A stretch of 64,000 nt of DNA from Thalassobacillus cyri. Its GTDB lineage: Bacteria; Bacillota; Bacilli; Bacillales; Halobacillaceae. This document shows positions 25,348-34,353 of the stretch, one piece after another. Made by a program: the position numbers and the translations under genes. Within the stretch, counting starts at the first letter, position 1; the number at the start of each line of letters is the position of its first letter. The notes beneath the pieces were generated by a model. The model was given only the letters and a program-made list of their open reading frames with translations. It did no database searches and was not told the DNA's origin. The stretch lies in NCBI RefSeq assembly GCF_900107755.1, contig NZ_FNQR01000003.1, forward strand, positions 248,001 to 312,000. The letters run 5' to 3'.

Positions 25348-26526
25348 TTACACGATTTCTACGAGCATTGCGATTCCTTGTCCTCCCCCGATGCATAAGG
25401 ACGCGATCCCGTACTTTTCATTTCTGCGTTTTAATTCTTTGATGACTGTATATAAGACGCGTGTGCCGCTTGCTCCAATTGGATGGCCAAGCGAAATAGC
25501 TCCTCCGTTGACATTCACTTTGCTTCGGTCTAAGCCAAGTTCCTTTTCTACTGCCAGGTACTGGGCAGCAAATGCTTCATTGACTTCAATCAAAGCAATA
25601 TCATCTAAAGACAAGTCCGTTTGTGCCAGTGCTTTTTTGATGGCTGGTACCGGTCCGATTCCCATGTAGGCTGGATCAACGCCGGCTACTCCCCACGATA
25701 CGATTTTCGCTACTGGCTGGAGGTTCTTTTCTTTCACAAAGCTTTCGCCCGCTAATACAACTGCTCCAGCTCCATCATTAATGCCGCTTGCGTTTCCACC
25801 GGTTACAGTACCGTCCTTTTTGAAAGCAGGCTTCAGCTTTGCCAGCCCTTCAGGAGTTGTATCTTCACGGATATGTTCATCGGTATCTACAACAGTGGTA
25901 CCTTTGCGTGATTTCACTTCTACCGGAACGATTTCTTCTTCGAATTTTCCACTGTTACGCGCTTCTGCTGCACGCTTGTGGCTTTCTGCCGCGTACGCGT
26001 CCTGATCTTCTCTACTGATCTCGTATTTTTCTGATAGATTCTCTGCTGTAACACCCATACCTTTACCAATGTATTCATCAGTCAATGCTGCCCAGAGCAT
26101 GTCATCGACTTTCGGCGTGCCAAGCTTGGTACCGAAACGGCTGCCACGCATGGCATATGGGGACTGGCTCATGTTCTCCACTCCACCAGTCAGGGCGACT
26201 TTCCCTTCTCCCAGCTTAATAGACTGGGCTGCAGATACTACCGATTGCAGTCCGGATCCACATAGTCTGTTGACCGTAAGCGCCGGGCTTTCCATCGGCA
26301 CCCCGGATTTCAACGCGATATGTCTGACCATGTATGGTGCGTTGTTTGCGGAATGAATGACATTCCCCATCACAGTCAAATCAACATCTTCCGGAGTGAT
26401 GCCGCTTCGCTTGATTGCTTCTTTGCTGACAGTCACACCAAGGTCGGTCGGATCAACGTCTTTTAGTGACCCGCCGAAGCTTCCAAATGCTGTCCGTGCA
26501 CCTTCTAAAATATAAACGCTTTCCAT
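25348..26526 (-). CDS. Acetyl-CoA C-acetyltransferase (thiolase)
   Basis: 392 residues with all thiolase landmarks: acyl-binding Cys in NRLCGSGLQ, NEAFAAQYLAVE, His in GGAISLGHPIGASG, and the second catalytic Cys in LCIGGGQG. It splits acetoacetyl-CoA to two acetyl-CoA. AAAAGGAGGAAGG lies just before the ATG at 26526. The frame extends upstream to 26634, but that stretch overlaps the preceding dehydrogenase and has no ribosome site. It completes the ketone-body route after the CoA-transferase. It is inserted here relative to the B. subtilis yxjC-scoAB-yxjF order. Confidence 0.95.
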   Translation of the reverse strand: MESVYILEGARTAFGSFGGSLKDVDPTDLGVTVSKEAIKRSGITPEDVDLTVMGNVIHSANNAPYMVRHIALKSGVPMESPALTVNRLCGSGLQSVVSAAQSIKLGEGKVALTGGVENMSQSPYAMRGSRFGTKLGTPKVDDMLWAALTDEYIGKGMGVTAENLSEKYEISREDQDAYAAESHKRAAEARNSGKFEEEIVPVEVKSRKGTTVVDTDEHIREDTTPEGLAKLKPAFKKDGTVTGGNASGINDGAGAVVLAGESFVKEKNLQPVAKIVSWGVAGVDPAYMGIGPVPAIKKALAQTDLSLDDIALIEVNEAFAAQYLAVEKELGLDRSKVNVNGGAISLGHPIGASGTRVLYTVIKELKRRNEKYGIASLCIGGGQGIAMLVEIV

Positions 26527-26542
26527 GTTAACCTTCCTCCTT

Positions 26543-27319
26543 TTATTGAGCGGTATAGCCGCCATCGATGACAACTGCCTGCCCGGTGACTCCTTTTGCC
26601 TGGTCACTGGTGAGGAATAATGTATAATCTGCAATTTCCTGCACTTGAAGCAAGCGTTTTTGTGGCACTAACGGATAGATCACTTCCTCCAATACTTTTT
26701 CCAATGACACGTTACGATTTTTCGCCAGGTCCTCCAACTGGTTGCGGACCAGCGGTGTATCGACATAGCCAGGGCATACCGCATTTACGGTGATACCATG
26801 CTCTGCACCTTCTAATGCGGTAACTTTTGTCAGGCCGATGACACCATGCTTGGAACTGTTATACGCAGATTTTCCGGCAAAACCGACAAGTCCGTTGATC
26901 GATGCCATATTAATGATTCGCCCAAATCCTTGCTTTTTCATAATTGGAAATGCATGCTTAGTTGCCATGAATGGGGCCACCAGCATAACTTTTGTGATGA
27001 ATTCGAATTTTTCTGTCGGGAAGTCTTCGATCGATGCTACATGTTGAAGTCCGGCATTATTGATCAAGACATCGAGTCGGCCGTATTCTTCCACTGTCTG
27101 GTCGATTGCCTGCTGCAATTCTTCCTCTTTAGTGACATCGCACTTCACACCGATGCAGTCATATCCTTCATCCGTGAGCTTCTTCGTCGCTTCCTGCAAT
27201 TTTTCTTCATTGATGTCACTGAACGCGACTTTCGCGCCATTTTTCACGAACTCTACTCCGATTTCGTGGCCGATCCCACTTGCTGCACCTGTTATGAATA
27301 CTACTTTGTTATCTACCAT
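26543..27319 (-). CDS. 3-hydroxybutyrate dehydrogenase (SDR family, YxjF-like)
   Basis: 258 residues, classical short-chain dehydrogenase. The NAD site is ITGAASGIGHEIG, the NNAGLQH motif follows, and the catalytic residues are the Ser of MASING and the YNSSK motif. HVASIEDFPTEKF and VCPGYVDTPLV are typical of the 3-hydroxybutyrate group. It oxidises 3-hydroxybutyrate to acetoacetate in the cytoplasm. Its neighbours are the CoA-transferase subunits upstream (26-base gap) and the thiolase downstream, which supports this substrate. Confidence 0.9.
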   Translation of the reverse strand: MVDNKVVFITGAASGIGHEIGVEFVKNGAKVAFSDINEEKLQEATKKLTDEGYDCIGVKCDVTKEEELQQAIDQTVEEYGRLDVLINNAGLQHVASIEDFPTEKFEFITKVMLVAPFMATKHAFPIMKKQGFGRIINMASINGLVGFAGKSAYNSSKHGVIGLTKVTALEGAEHGITVNAVCPGYVDTPLVRNQLEDLAKNRNVSLEKVLEEVIYPLVPQKRLLQVQEIADYTLFLTSDQAKGVTGQAVVIDGGYTAQ

Positions 27320-27345
27320 TCTATTTATCCCCCTTGATTAAAAAA

Positions 27346-28020
27346 TCAGAACGTTGCTGATAATAGGTTTTCGCTGACCTGAAGATGCGCGCCAGTCGCT
27401 TCTACTACTTCTTGTACTGTCCAACCTTCTGCTACTTCAACCAGTACTAGCCCGTTGTCTGTAACATCAATGACAGCGCGATCGGTGATAATGCGATCGA
27501 CCACACCTTCACCAGTTAAAGGGAGACTGCATTCTTTTAGAATTTTCGGCTCTCCATGTTTATTTACATGATCCATGATAATGACGATCTTCTTAGCACC
27601 GTGGACAATATCCATCGCACCGCCCATACCTTTAATCATCTTTCCCGGAATCATCCAGTTTGCCAGATTACCAGTTTCAGAGACTTCCATACCACCAAGG
27701 ATGGCAAGATCCAAGTGTTCTCCACGAATCATCGCAAATGATTCAGCACTGCTGCAATAAGATGCTCCGACCGCTGCTGTCACTGTTTCTTTTCCAGCAT
27801 TGATCAAGTCTGGGTCCACTTCGTTCTCATACGGAGAGCGTCCGATTCCAACCAGGCCGTTTTCAGACTGAAGAACGATTTCTTTATCTTCCTGGATGTA
27901 GTTCGCTACCATCGTCGGCATTCCGATCCCTAAGTTGACATAGAAACCGTTTTCAATTTCACGCTCTGCTCGTTTCGCGATTTTCTCTCTTACTAGTGCT
28001 TTATCCAAATTAACTGCCAT
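27346..28020 (-). CDS. scoB: 3-oxoacid CoA-transferase, subunit B
   Basis: 224 residues. The catalytic Glu lies in LQSENGLVGIG. GIGMPTMVANYI at the N-terminus and GGAMDIVHGAKKIVIIMDHV are family stretches. With ScoA it moves CoA from succinyl-CoA to acetoacetate. It follows scoA after 14 bases and has a strong GGAGG before its ATG. Confidence 0.95.
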   Translation of the reverse strand: MAVNLDKALVREKIAKRAEREIENGFYVNLGIGMPTMVANYIQEDKEIVLQSENGLVGIGRSPYENEVDPDLINAGKETVTAAVGASYCSSAESFAMIRGEHLDLAILGGMEVSETGNLANWMIPGKMIKGMGGAMDIVHGAKKIVIIMDHVNKHGEPKILKECSLPLTGEGVVDRIITDRAVIDVTDNGLVLVEVAEGWTVQEVVEATGAHLQVSENLLSATF

Positions 28021-28034
28021 GCTGTTCCCTCCTA

Positions 28035-28733
28035 TTATGCTTCTCTTCTTAAAGTCAGACGTTCGATGCGCTTTTCCTGCTTGCCTTCGATCAACCCTTG
28101 CACGTAAATGCCCGGTGTATGAATGTGGTCCGGATCCAGTGTTCCAGCATCCACTAACTCTTCCACTTCTGCAATCGTTGTTGTACCGGCTGCTGCTATT
28201 TCAGGATTGAAATTACGGGCCGTCTTATTATAAACGAGGTTACCTAGTCGATCGCCTTTTGCCGCCCTTACAAGGCTGAAATCAGCTTTCAAACCTGTCA
28301 CCATCAAATAATCTTTTCCGTCAAAATTACGTACTTCTTTCCCTTCCGCAATCGGTGTCCCTACTCCTGCTGGTGTATAGAATGCCGGGATCCCTGCTCC
28401 ACCCGCACGGATACGTTCTGCCAATGTTCCTTGTGGAGTCAATTCCACTTCTAATTCTCCAGCCAGCACCTGACGTTCAAATTCTTTATTTTCACCGACA
28501 TAGGAGCCGATCATTTTATCAATCTGTTTGTTTTCAAGGAGCAAACCAAGCCCCCAGTCGTCTACGCCACAGTTATTGGAAATCACCGTCAAATGCTTCA
28601 CCTTTGATTCCACTAAGGCAAGAATCAGATTCTCCGGAATTCCTACCAGGCCGAACCCTCCAACCATAATTGTCGAGTAATCTTTAATATCTTTTACCGC
28701 TTCTTCAAATGATGTATAAATAGTTTTCATCAT
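28035..28733 (-). CDS. scoA: 3-oxoacid CoA-transferase, subunit A
   Basis: 232 residues. [16 protein letters not shown] is the CoA-binding loop of subunit [23 protein letters not shown] and [19 protein letters not shown] are family stretches. It is the first gene of the ketone-body operon, 27 bases downstream of a consensus sigma-54 promoter. The operon (scoA, scoB, dehydrogenase, thiolase, GntP permease) would take up 3-hydroxybutyrate or acetoacetate and convert it to acetyl-CoA. Confidence 0.95.
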   Translation of the reverse strand: MMKTIYTSFEEAVKDIKDYSTIMVGGFGLVGIPENLILALVESKVKHLTVISNNCGVDDWGLGLLLENKQIDKMIGSYVGENKEFERQVLAGELEVELTPQGTLAERIRAGGAGIPAFYTPAGVGTPIAEGKEVRNFDGKDYLMVTGLKADFSLVRAAKGDRLGNLVYNKTARNFNPEIAAAGTTTIAEVEELVDAGTLDPDHIHTPGIYVQGLIEGKQEKRIERLTLRREA

Positions 28734-28759
28734 GTTACACTCCCTTCACCTTTAAATAA

Positions 28760-28776
28760 TGCAAGAAGCGTGCCAA
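28760..28776 (-). promoter_or_regulatory. Sigma-54 (-24/-12) promoter of the ketone-body operon
   Basis: On the minus strand TTGGCACGCTTCTTGCA matches TGGCAYRNNNNTTGCW at all defined positions. It lies 27 bases from the scoA start and about 185 bases downstream of the end of the activator gene. Confidence 0.93.
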
Positions 28777-28817
28777 CTTTTATTCTGGATGAAAATTCAA
28801 TAATGAGGGAGATTCAC

Positions 28818-28832
28818 TTGAAAGCGCTAACA
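28818..28832. promoter_or_regulatory. CcpA binding site (cre) upstream of the sigma-54 promoter
   Basis: TTGAAAGCGCTAACA is a perfect match to WTGNAARCGNWWNCA. It lies about 43 bases upstream of the -24 element, between the promoter and the likely enhancer region, so bound CcpA could block looping of the activator (inference). Confidence 0.85.
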
Positions 28833-28903
28833 ATCGGATTACGAATTCTCGGAAAAATAATTAGAATGTTACCATCACAATAATGAAAACCCTTACTTAA
28901 ACG

Positions 28904-28940
28904 GCAAAAAATAAACCATTCCAAAATATCGGAATGGTTT
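28904..28940 (-). terminator. Terminator of the ketone-body activator gene, inside repeated GGAATGG elements
   Basis: AAACCATTCC (28913-28922) and GGAATGGTTT (28931-28940) are a perfect 10-bp inverted repeat; on the minus strand ATTTTTT follows. A third copy, CGGAATGGTT, lies at 28951-28960 across the activator stop codon. Confidence 0.75.
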
Positions 28941-28959
28941 TCCGGGTTTTCGGAATGGT

Positions 28960-30324
28960 TTATAAATCATACTTTTTGACTTTGTCATACAGACTTGATT
29001 TCCCGATGCCAAGCATTGTTGCAGCTTTTCCTTTGTCTCCATGGACTTTTTTCAATGTCCGCTCAATCGCCTGGCGCTCTGCGGCTTCCATGATCGCCTT
29101 CAAGCTTCGATCTTCATCCACTAACAGTGCGTCTGGCTTAATGTGATCCGGCAGATCATCAAGTTCAATGATTTCGTTGCTCGTCAAGTGGACAGCAGCC
29201 TCAATAACGTTTTCCAGCTCCCGGACGTTACCTGGCCAGTGATATTCCAGGAAACAGTCATACACGGCGGGCTCAAAATCGACAACCCGTTTACCGATCC
29301 GCTCGGTTACCTTTTCCAGCAAATATTTTGCGAGCAACCGGAGATCCCCCGGACGTTTCCGAAGCGGTGGAATGTCAATTTGGACAACGTTTATCCGGTA
29401 AAATAAATCTTCCCGAAACTTCTGCTGAGCTATTAACTCTTCGAGCGGCTGGTTGGTCGCGGCAATAATCCTTACATCCACTTTCTGTGGTGTAACCGAT
29501 CCGATCGCTTCAACTTCCCCTTCCTGCAGGACGCGGAGAATTTTCACCTGTGCCTGTAGCGGCATATCCCCAATTTCATCAAGAAAAAGTGTCCCGCCGT
29601 CTGCCAATTGGAATTTCCCTGGCTTACCGCCTCTTTTGGCCCCAGTAAACGCACCCTCCTGGTAGCCGAACAGCTCAGACTCGAGAAGGTCTGCTGGAAT
29701 TGCCGCACAATTGACCTTGACGAACGGCTTCGTATTACGTTCACTCAAGTGATGGATGCTATGGGCAAACAGTTCTTTCCCTGTCCCGCTCTCCCCCCTG
29801 AGCAGTACCGACACATCTCCTGGGGCCACTTTCTTAATTTTATCCTTTAAAATATGCATTTCTGAAGAATTGCTAATGATGTCATGAAGCGAGTAGGAAA
29901 CACCATTCAGTTGTTTCATTTGGTTTCGGTAGGATTCCAGTTCCAAGAACAAATCTTTGATATGGCTGTTCAGCTTCAGCCATTCCTCCGTATCCCGGAA
30001 CAACACCATGCCGAGCGCGCCGACTACTTCACCATCCGCCCGCAGCGGAATCCGATGGGCAATCATGTAGTTGCCGCGGATATACTGCAAATCGGCTAAT
30101 TCCTCTTTTCCTGTTTCTGCTACGATGTGCATTCGGCTGTTTTCAATCACGTCAGTCACATGCTTCCCACGGACACTCTCTTTATCTATACCAAGAAAAT
30201 CACAATAGCTGTCATTCATATAAGAAACGAAACCATTTCGATCGACAACGACAATACTATGATTGACATTTCCAAAAATTGTCTCCAGAATCCCGTCCCG
30301 GTAATTCTCTAATATCTCCAGCAT
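28960..30324 (-). CDS. PAS-containing sigma-54-dependent activator of the ketone-body operon
   Basis: 454 residues. One PAS domain (about 10-120) precedes a short helical linker. The AAA+ domain has Walker A GESGTGKE, the ELFGYQEGAFTGAKRGG sigma-54 contact loop, and DGGTLFLDEIGDMP (Walker B). A Fis-type helix-turn-helix ends the protein (GDKGKAATMLGIGKSSLYDKVKKY). It is transcribed toward scoA and is separated from it by a terminator, a cre site and a sigma-54 promoter. Control of the downstream operon is therefore very likely. The PAS ligand is unknown. Confidence 0.94.
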   Translation of the reverse strand: MLEILENYRDGILETIFGNVNHSIVVVDRNGFVSYMNDSYCDFLGIDKESVRGKHVTDVIENSRMHIVAETGKEELADLQYIRGNYMIAHRIPLRADGEVVGALGMVLFRDTEEWLKLNSHIKDLFLELESYRNQMKQLNGVSYSLHDIISNSSEMHILKDKIKKVAPGDVSVLLRGESGTGKELFAHSIHHLSERNTKPFVKVNCAAIPADLLESELFGYQEGAFTGAKRGGKPGKFQLADGGTLFLDEIGDMPLQAQVKILRVLQEGEVEAIGSVTPQKVDVRIIAATNQPLEELIAQQKFREDLFYRINVVQIDIPPLRKRPGDLRLLAKYLLEKVTERIGKRVVDFEPAVYDCFLEYHWPGNVRELENVIEAAVHLTSNEIIELDDLPDHIKPDALLVDEDRSLKAIMEAAERQAIERTLKKVHGDKGKAATMLGIGKSSLYDKVKKYDL

Positions 30325-30381
30325 TCGCCCACGCTCCTGATGATTGAAATCTTTTTTATCTATTTTATCATGAGAGCGATT

Positions 30382-30570
30382 TCAATCAATCTCCCAATAT
30401 TTGCGAGCTTCTCTATCCGCAGTCACTTTATAGATGTTTTTCATTGTAGTATGTATGTTGTTCAATGTGACCAGCACAAAACCCAGCATAATGAACGTTA
30501 CAATTTCTCGTGTAAAAAAAGCCACGATTCCTAATAAAAACATATAGAATGTATTCCAGCCATTACTCAT
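30382..30570 (-). CDS. Small membrane protein, unknown
   Basis: 62 residues from the ATG at 30570, which has a purine-rich GGGGGAAGGGG site. The longer frame to 30645 has no ribosome site. One long hydrophobic stretch (FYMFLLGIVAFFTREIVTFIMLGFVLV) could form one or two membrane segments; a basic tail KVTADREARKYWEID follows. I do not recognise it. It lies 57 bases upstream of the activator gene. Confidence 0.6.
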   Translation of the reverse strand: MSNGWNTFYMFLLGIVAFFTREIVTFIMLGFVLVTLNNIHTTMKNIYKVTADREARKYWEID

Positions 30571-30642
30571 GCCCCTTCCCCCTTTCCAATTATTCTTACT
30601 ATATCTTATGAATTTTACCGTACAAGAAGAGATCCATCTACA

Positions 30643-30677
30643 CAAAAAAAGCCATGGACCAGTCGATCCACAGCTTT
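30643..30677 (-). terminator. Terminator of the multicopper oxidase gene
   Basis: On the minus strand AAAGCTGTGGA and TCCATGGCTTT pair (one G-U, one G-T pair), followed by TTTT. It lies 8 bases after the stop codon. Confidence 0.8.
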
Positions 30678-30684
30678 AAAAATA

Positions 30685-32154
30685 TTATTCATCTACTTCG
30701 TACTGCCCCATCATACCGGAATCTTCATGTTCTAATATATGACAGTGGTACATAAACAGCCCGCTGTGATCAAAGGTTGCTATGAGCCTCACCATTTCTC
30801 CGGGATAGACATTTACTGTATCCTTCCACCCTCGTTCATTAGGTGGAGGTGGATCTCCGCCACGGTCAATTATTCTGAACTGTACGCCATGCACATGAAA
30901 TGGATGAGGCATCCCACCCATCATACCGGAGCCGTCATTAGACACTTCCCAGATTTCGGTGTCTCCCAGTTTTACTTCTTCATCAACCCGATCCATATCC
31001 ATTTGTTTACCGTTTATCGATACGCTGCGCCCCATTCCTGACATCACAAACTCTCGTGTCCTGACAGCGGTATCTGTATCAATCTCTGGGATATCTGTCA
31101 ATTTTTCAGGAATCGTATATTCTTTTGATTCTTGATCAGTAACTACAAACTTCATCAAATCATAGTCCTGGTGGGACAATTCAACTATATCCCCTGTTTC
31201 GTAGTCTGAAAAATCTACAATGATCTCTGCTCTTTCCGCAGCGCTCATTGTCAGACCGGACATTTCTACTGGTTTTTCCAAAAAGCCGCCGTCACTTGCA
31301 ATTTGCTGGAAGGACTCCCCATCACTCAACTGAAAATCATAAGTTTTTGCGTTCGATCCATTCAGTAAGCGAAGCCGTACCTTCCCCTTAGGAACTTCTA
31401 AATAAGGCTGGATTGCGCCGTTAACCAAAACTACATTCCCCTGAAGACCCATCATAATATCATGCATGGTCAGGTCATATTCATATGTTCCATTTTCAAA
31501 TAATTGTTTATCCTGAATGACAAGCGGAATATCATTGACTCCATATTCTTTCGGGATATCTAAACTCTCTGATATCTCGTCCTCAATGTAAAATAGTCCA
31601 GCCAGTCCCATATAGACCTGCTCCCCGGTTTTATGGAGTAAGTGAGGATGATACCACAAGGTTGCGGCCGGCTGATCAATCGTGAACTTGGGATTCCAGC
31701 TTTCTCCTGACTGGATGCCGCTATGCGGGCCTCCATCCTGCTTGCCATTAACCTCAAGGCCATGCCAATGGACAGTCGTCGCTTCATCTAACTTATTCTT
31801 AACCTTTACAGACACTTCTTCACCTTTTCTTGCTTTGATGACAGGTCCTAGGTAGTCTCCGTTATAACCTAGGGTTTCCGTCTCTTTTCCTTTTAAAAAT
31901 TCCTTTGTCGATTGTTGTGCGGTTAAATGGAATTCTGCCTTATCAGGGTCAGGGTTCTTATCTTCTAACAAAGGTGGAATAGGCAGTTGTGCAGCCTCAA
32001 CCTTTACAGCATTTTCTTCTGCCTGGCCCTCACCTCCGCTGTTTTCCGCTCTGGTTTGGTGATTAACAGAATCATTTCTATTATCTGTATAAACATACAA
32101 GACCGCTATGATTATCACTACTATAGTAATTAGACTTTTCTTCAACTTTCCCAA
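30685..32154 (-). CDS. Exported multicopper oxidase
   Basis: 489 residues. The N-terminus has a basic start and one hydrophobic stretch (SLITIVVIIIAVLYVYTD), so the protein is membrane anchored or secreted. Copper ligands are visible as TVHWHGLEVNG, LWYHPHLLHK, HPFHVHGVQF and the type-1 site YHCHILEHEDSGMMG. Met-rich surface motifs (MGMGR, GMMGGMP) resemble copper- or manganese-oxidising members of the family. It oxidises metals or phenols with O2 outside the cell. Nothing in the context links it to a copper efflux system. Confidence 0.9.
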   Translation of the reverse strand: MGKLKKSLITIVVIIIAVLYVYTDNRNDSVNHQTRAENSGGEGQAEENAVKVEAAQLPIPPLLEDKNPDPDKAEFHLTAQQSTKEFLKGKETETLGYNGDYLGPVIKARKGEEVSVKVKNKLDEATTVHWHGLEVNGKQDGGPHSGIQSGESWNPKFTIDQPAATLWYHPHLLHKTGEQVYMGLAGLFYIEDEISESLDIPKEYGVNDIPLVIQDKQLFENGTYEYDLTMHDIMMGLQGNVVLVNGAIQPYLEVPKGKVRLRLLNGSNAKTYDFQLSDGESFQQIASDGGFLEKPVEMSGLTMSAAERAEIIVDFSDYETGDIVELSHQDYDLMKFVVTDQESKEYTIPEKLTDIPEIDTDTAVRTREFVMSGMGRSVSINGKQMDMDRVDEEVKLGDTEIWEVSNDGSGMMGGMPHPFHVHGVQFRIIDRGGDPPPPNERGWKDTVNVYPGEMVRLIATFDHSGLFMYHCHILEHEDSGMMGQYEVDE

Positions 32155-32385
32155 CCTCTCATTTCCCAGCTATGTTGATTTCCCTCTTATCCATTTCAGC
32201 TTTTATGGGCAGTCAACAAAATCATGATGATATCTTTATACCATAAAAAACAATACAACTATATTTTTCCTGGTAAATTTGCATTTTCTATGGATTTTAT
32301 GTGTCATACCTGTGTAAAAAAAGGATCTTTGTCGACGGGAGAGGTTAAAACCTATATCTACTCTATATTCATTTCCATAAATTGT

Positions 32386-32414
32386 TTGTTCACCTCTTAT
32401 AAATCTATTATAAT
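32386..32414 (+). promoter_or_regulatory. Sigma-A promoter of the cytochrome P450 gene
   Basis: TTGTTC at 32386-32391 and TATAAT at 32409-32414 are 17 bases apart. Transcription would start near 32421, so the long upstream frame (from 32224) cannot be the real coding start. Confidence 0.65.
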
Positions 32415-32451
32415 TTTACAAGAAAGCCATTCAGTTAGGAGGAATTATTCA

Positions 32452-33645
32452 ATGGTTAATACAGAGACGGTATTCCAGTCTAATTTCAAAGTAGAGGCCT
32501 ACCCTTTTTATAAAGAACTGCGAAAGGATGATCCTGTTTTTGCTATGTCAGAAAACTCATGGATCGTGACTAAATATGAGCATGTCAAGGAACTATTGAA
32601 ATCGCCCAGCTTCATTAAAGACCAGAGTAAATTTTTCTCCGGGGATCATGCCGAAGATCATCTTGGTGAAATCGATGCCATTTTTCGCCATATGATGCTG
32701 GACGTCGATCCCCCCAACCACACCAGACTCCGTAAGCTGGTTCAGCCTTATTTCAATCCCAGGACAATTAAGGGATTAGAACCCAGAATCAGAGAAATAG
32801 CAGATGATTTACTAACTGACATGAAGAAAAAGGGAAGCCCCATCGACCTCCTGAATGATTACGCATTTCCACTCCCAATTATTGTTATCAGTGAATTACT
32901 AGGAGTTCCTGCAGAAGACCGCAACAAATTCCGAAAATGGTCAAACACTATTTTGGCAGCAGCCGATAACTTGGCTACTGACTTTGTTGAGGATGTAGAA
33001 GCATTCATTACCTATCTGACCCACCTTTTCGAAGAGCGAAAAACTTATCCCAAAGATGATCTGATTTCTAAACTGTTGCAGGCAGAAGAAGAAGGAGAAA
33101 AACTGAATAAGGATGAGCTTTATTCAATGATTGTGCTCCTAATCATTGCCGGTCATGAAACAACTGTCAATCTGATTACAAATACAATGTATGCGCTTTT
33201 TGAGCATCCAGCTCAGCTCGAAAAATTAAAAACAGACCTGTCTCTAGTTGAATCCGCTATTGAAGAAGGCCTCCGCTTTTATAGTCCTGTCGATTTCTCA
33301 ACAGCCCGCTGGGCGGAAGAAGATACCGAATTCCACGGCAAAACGTTAAAACGTGGGGATCTCGTGTTGGCTTCCTTGAGTTCCGCTAATCGAGATGAAG
33401 CTATATTTGAAAATGCAGACCAGTTTGATATAAAAAGAAAACATAATCCTCATGTAGCGTTTGGCTTCGGTATCCACTTCTGTCTGGGAGCTCCCCTGGC
33501 AAGATTAGAGGGAAGAATCGCTCTGGAAAAACTGCTTACTGCGTTTCCAGATATCCGCCTCTCTAATCCATTCCAGGAACCCGAATGGCGCCCTGTGTTT
33601 TTGCTGAGGGGATTAGAAAAATTAGAAATAAATATAGAAGATTAA
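32452..33645 (+). CDS. Cytochrome P450 (bacterial, soluble)
   Basis: 397 residues from the ATG at 32452, which has AGGAGG 9 bases upstream. The I-helix oxygen-binding motif is AGHETT, the K-helix EEGLRFYSP, and the haem-binding loop FGFGIHFCLGAPLARLE with the ligand Cys at residue 344. It has no membrane anchor, as in bacterial class I P450s, so it needs separate redox partners; none is nearby. The substrate is unknown; similar enzymes in Bacillus hydroxylate fatty acids or tailor polyketides. It is monocistronic with its own promoter and terminator. Confidence 0.93.
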   Translation: MVNTETVFQSNFKVEAYPFYKELRKDDPVFAMSENSWIVTKYEHVKELLKSPSFIKDQSKFFSGDHAEDHLGEIDAIFRHMMLDVDPPNHTRLRKLVQPYFNPRTIKGLEPRIREIADDLLTDMKKKGSPIDLLNDYAFPLPIIVISELLGVPAEDRNKFRKWSNTILAAADNLATDFVEDVEAFITYLTHLFEERKTYPKDDLISKLLQAEEEGEKLNKDELYSMIVLLIIAGHETTVNLITNTMYALFEHPAQLEKLKTDLSLVESAIEEGLRFYSPVDFSTARWAEEDTEFHGKTLKRGDLVLASLSSANRDEAIFENADQFDIKRKHNPHVAFGFGIHFCLGAPLARLEGRIALEKLLTAFPDIRLSNPFQEPEWRPVFLLRGLEKLEINIED

Positions 33646-33652
33646 CAATAAT

Positions 33653-33687
33653 GAGGCTGTCCCATTTCAGGGACAGCCTCTCGTTTT
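33653..33687 (+). terminator. Terminator of the P450 gene
   Basis: GAGGCTGTCCC and GGGACAGCCTC form a perfect 11-bp stem with a six-base loop, followed by TCGTTTT. Confidence 0.88.
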
Positions 33688-33856
33688 AATAGATAGCAGC
33701 CATTGACCTGTCATCAATATAACATTGGAAGTTGTAGTAATTTTTTAATATTAAACTCAATAACCAAGAAAAAAATCCTCTCTTTCATCCCCTGGTTAAT
33801 CACCAACCACGAGTGTTTACATAAAGATAAAAGGAATATATATGGAGGTGTATCCA

Positions 33857-34351
33857 TTGATCCATACTGTCAAAGCTGGCGAAACGCTTACGCAGATTTC
33901 CCGTGATTACCGCACGCCCCTGGTTGCGATAATCCGCGCAAATCCAGCCATCAACCCGAATCTCATTTATCCTGGCCAACCAATTGTCATACCAGGCTAC
34001 CCTTCTCCAGCCACTATTCCTTACAAAATCGATGTTTCTCTTAATAACCGCAAGCTCCGATTAATGAAAAATGGTGTTCTGCAAAAACAATATCCAATTG
34101 CGGTTGGAAGAATTCTTCATCATACACCGACTGGGAATTTTATCATTATTAATAAAGCACCGAATCCTGGCGGGCCGTTTGGGACTATGTGGATGAGTCT
34201 GTCCAAACAGCATTATGGTATCCATGGAACGAACGACCCGAGTTCCATCGGCAAGGCAGTTTCGCGCGGCTGCATTCGTATGTACAACAAAGATGTTGAG
34301 GAACTGGCACGGATTGTACCAATTGGCACAGGAGTTTTTATTCATCCTTAA
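33857..34351 (+). CDS. LysM L,D-transpeptidase (YkuD family)
   Basis: About 164 residues. The N-terminal LysM domain reads [34 protein letters not shown]...YPGQPIVIP. The YkuD catalytic domain follows with the IHGTN motif and the active-site Cys139 in SRGCIRM. It forms 3-3 cross-links in peptidoglycan. It has no signal peptide, as in B. subtilis YkuD, which is a spore-associated protein. I chose the TTG at 33857 because GGAGGTG lies 6 bases before it; the ATG at 33842 has only a weak site. Confidence 0.9.
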   Translation: MIHTVKAGETLTQISRDYRTPLVAIIRANPAINPNLIYPGQPIVIPGYPSPATIPYKIDVSLNNRKLRLMKNGVLQKQYPIAVGRILHHTPTGNFIIINKAPNPGGPFGTMWMSLSKQHYGIHGTNDPSSIGKAVSRGCIRMYNKDVEELARIVPIGTGVFIHP

Positions 34352-34353
34352 AA

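Noticed and set aside
25391-26356. Plus-strand open frames inside the thiolase gene
   Set aside because: They are antisense shadows of a highly conserved thiolase, with low-complexity translations and no ribosome sites.
30371-30387. cre-like sequence upstream of the ketone-body activator gene
   Set aside because: At least two mismatches to the CcpA consensus at conserved positions; not reported as a site.
32224-32451. 76-residue N-terminal extension of the P450 frame
   Set aside because: A promoter and a strong ribosome site lie inside it, and its sequence is not P450-like; the ATG at 32452 is used.
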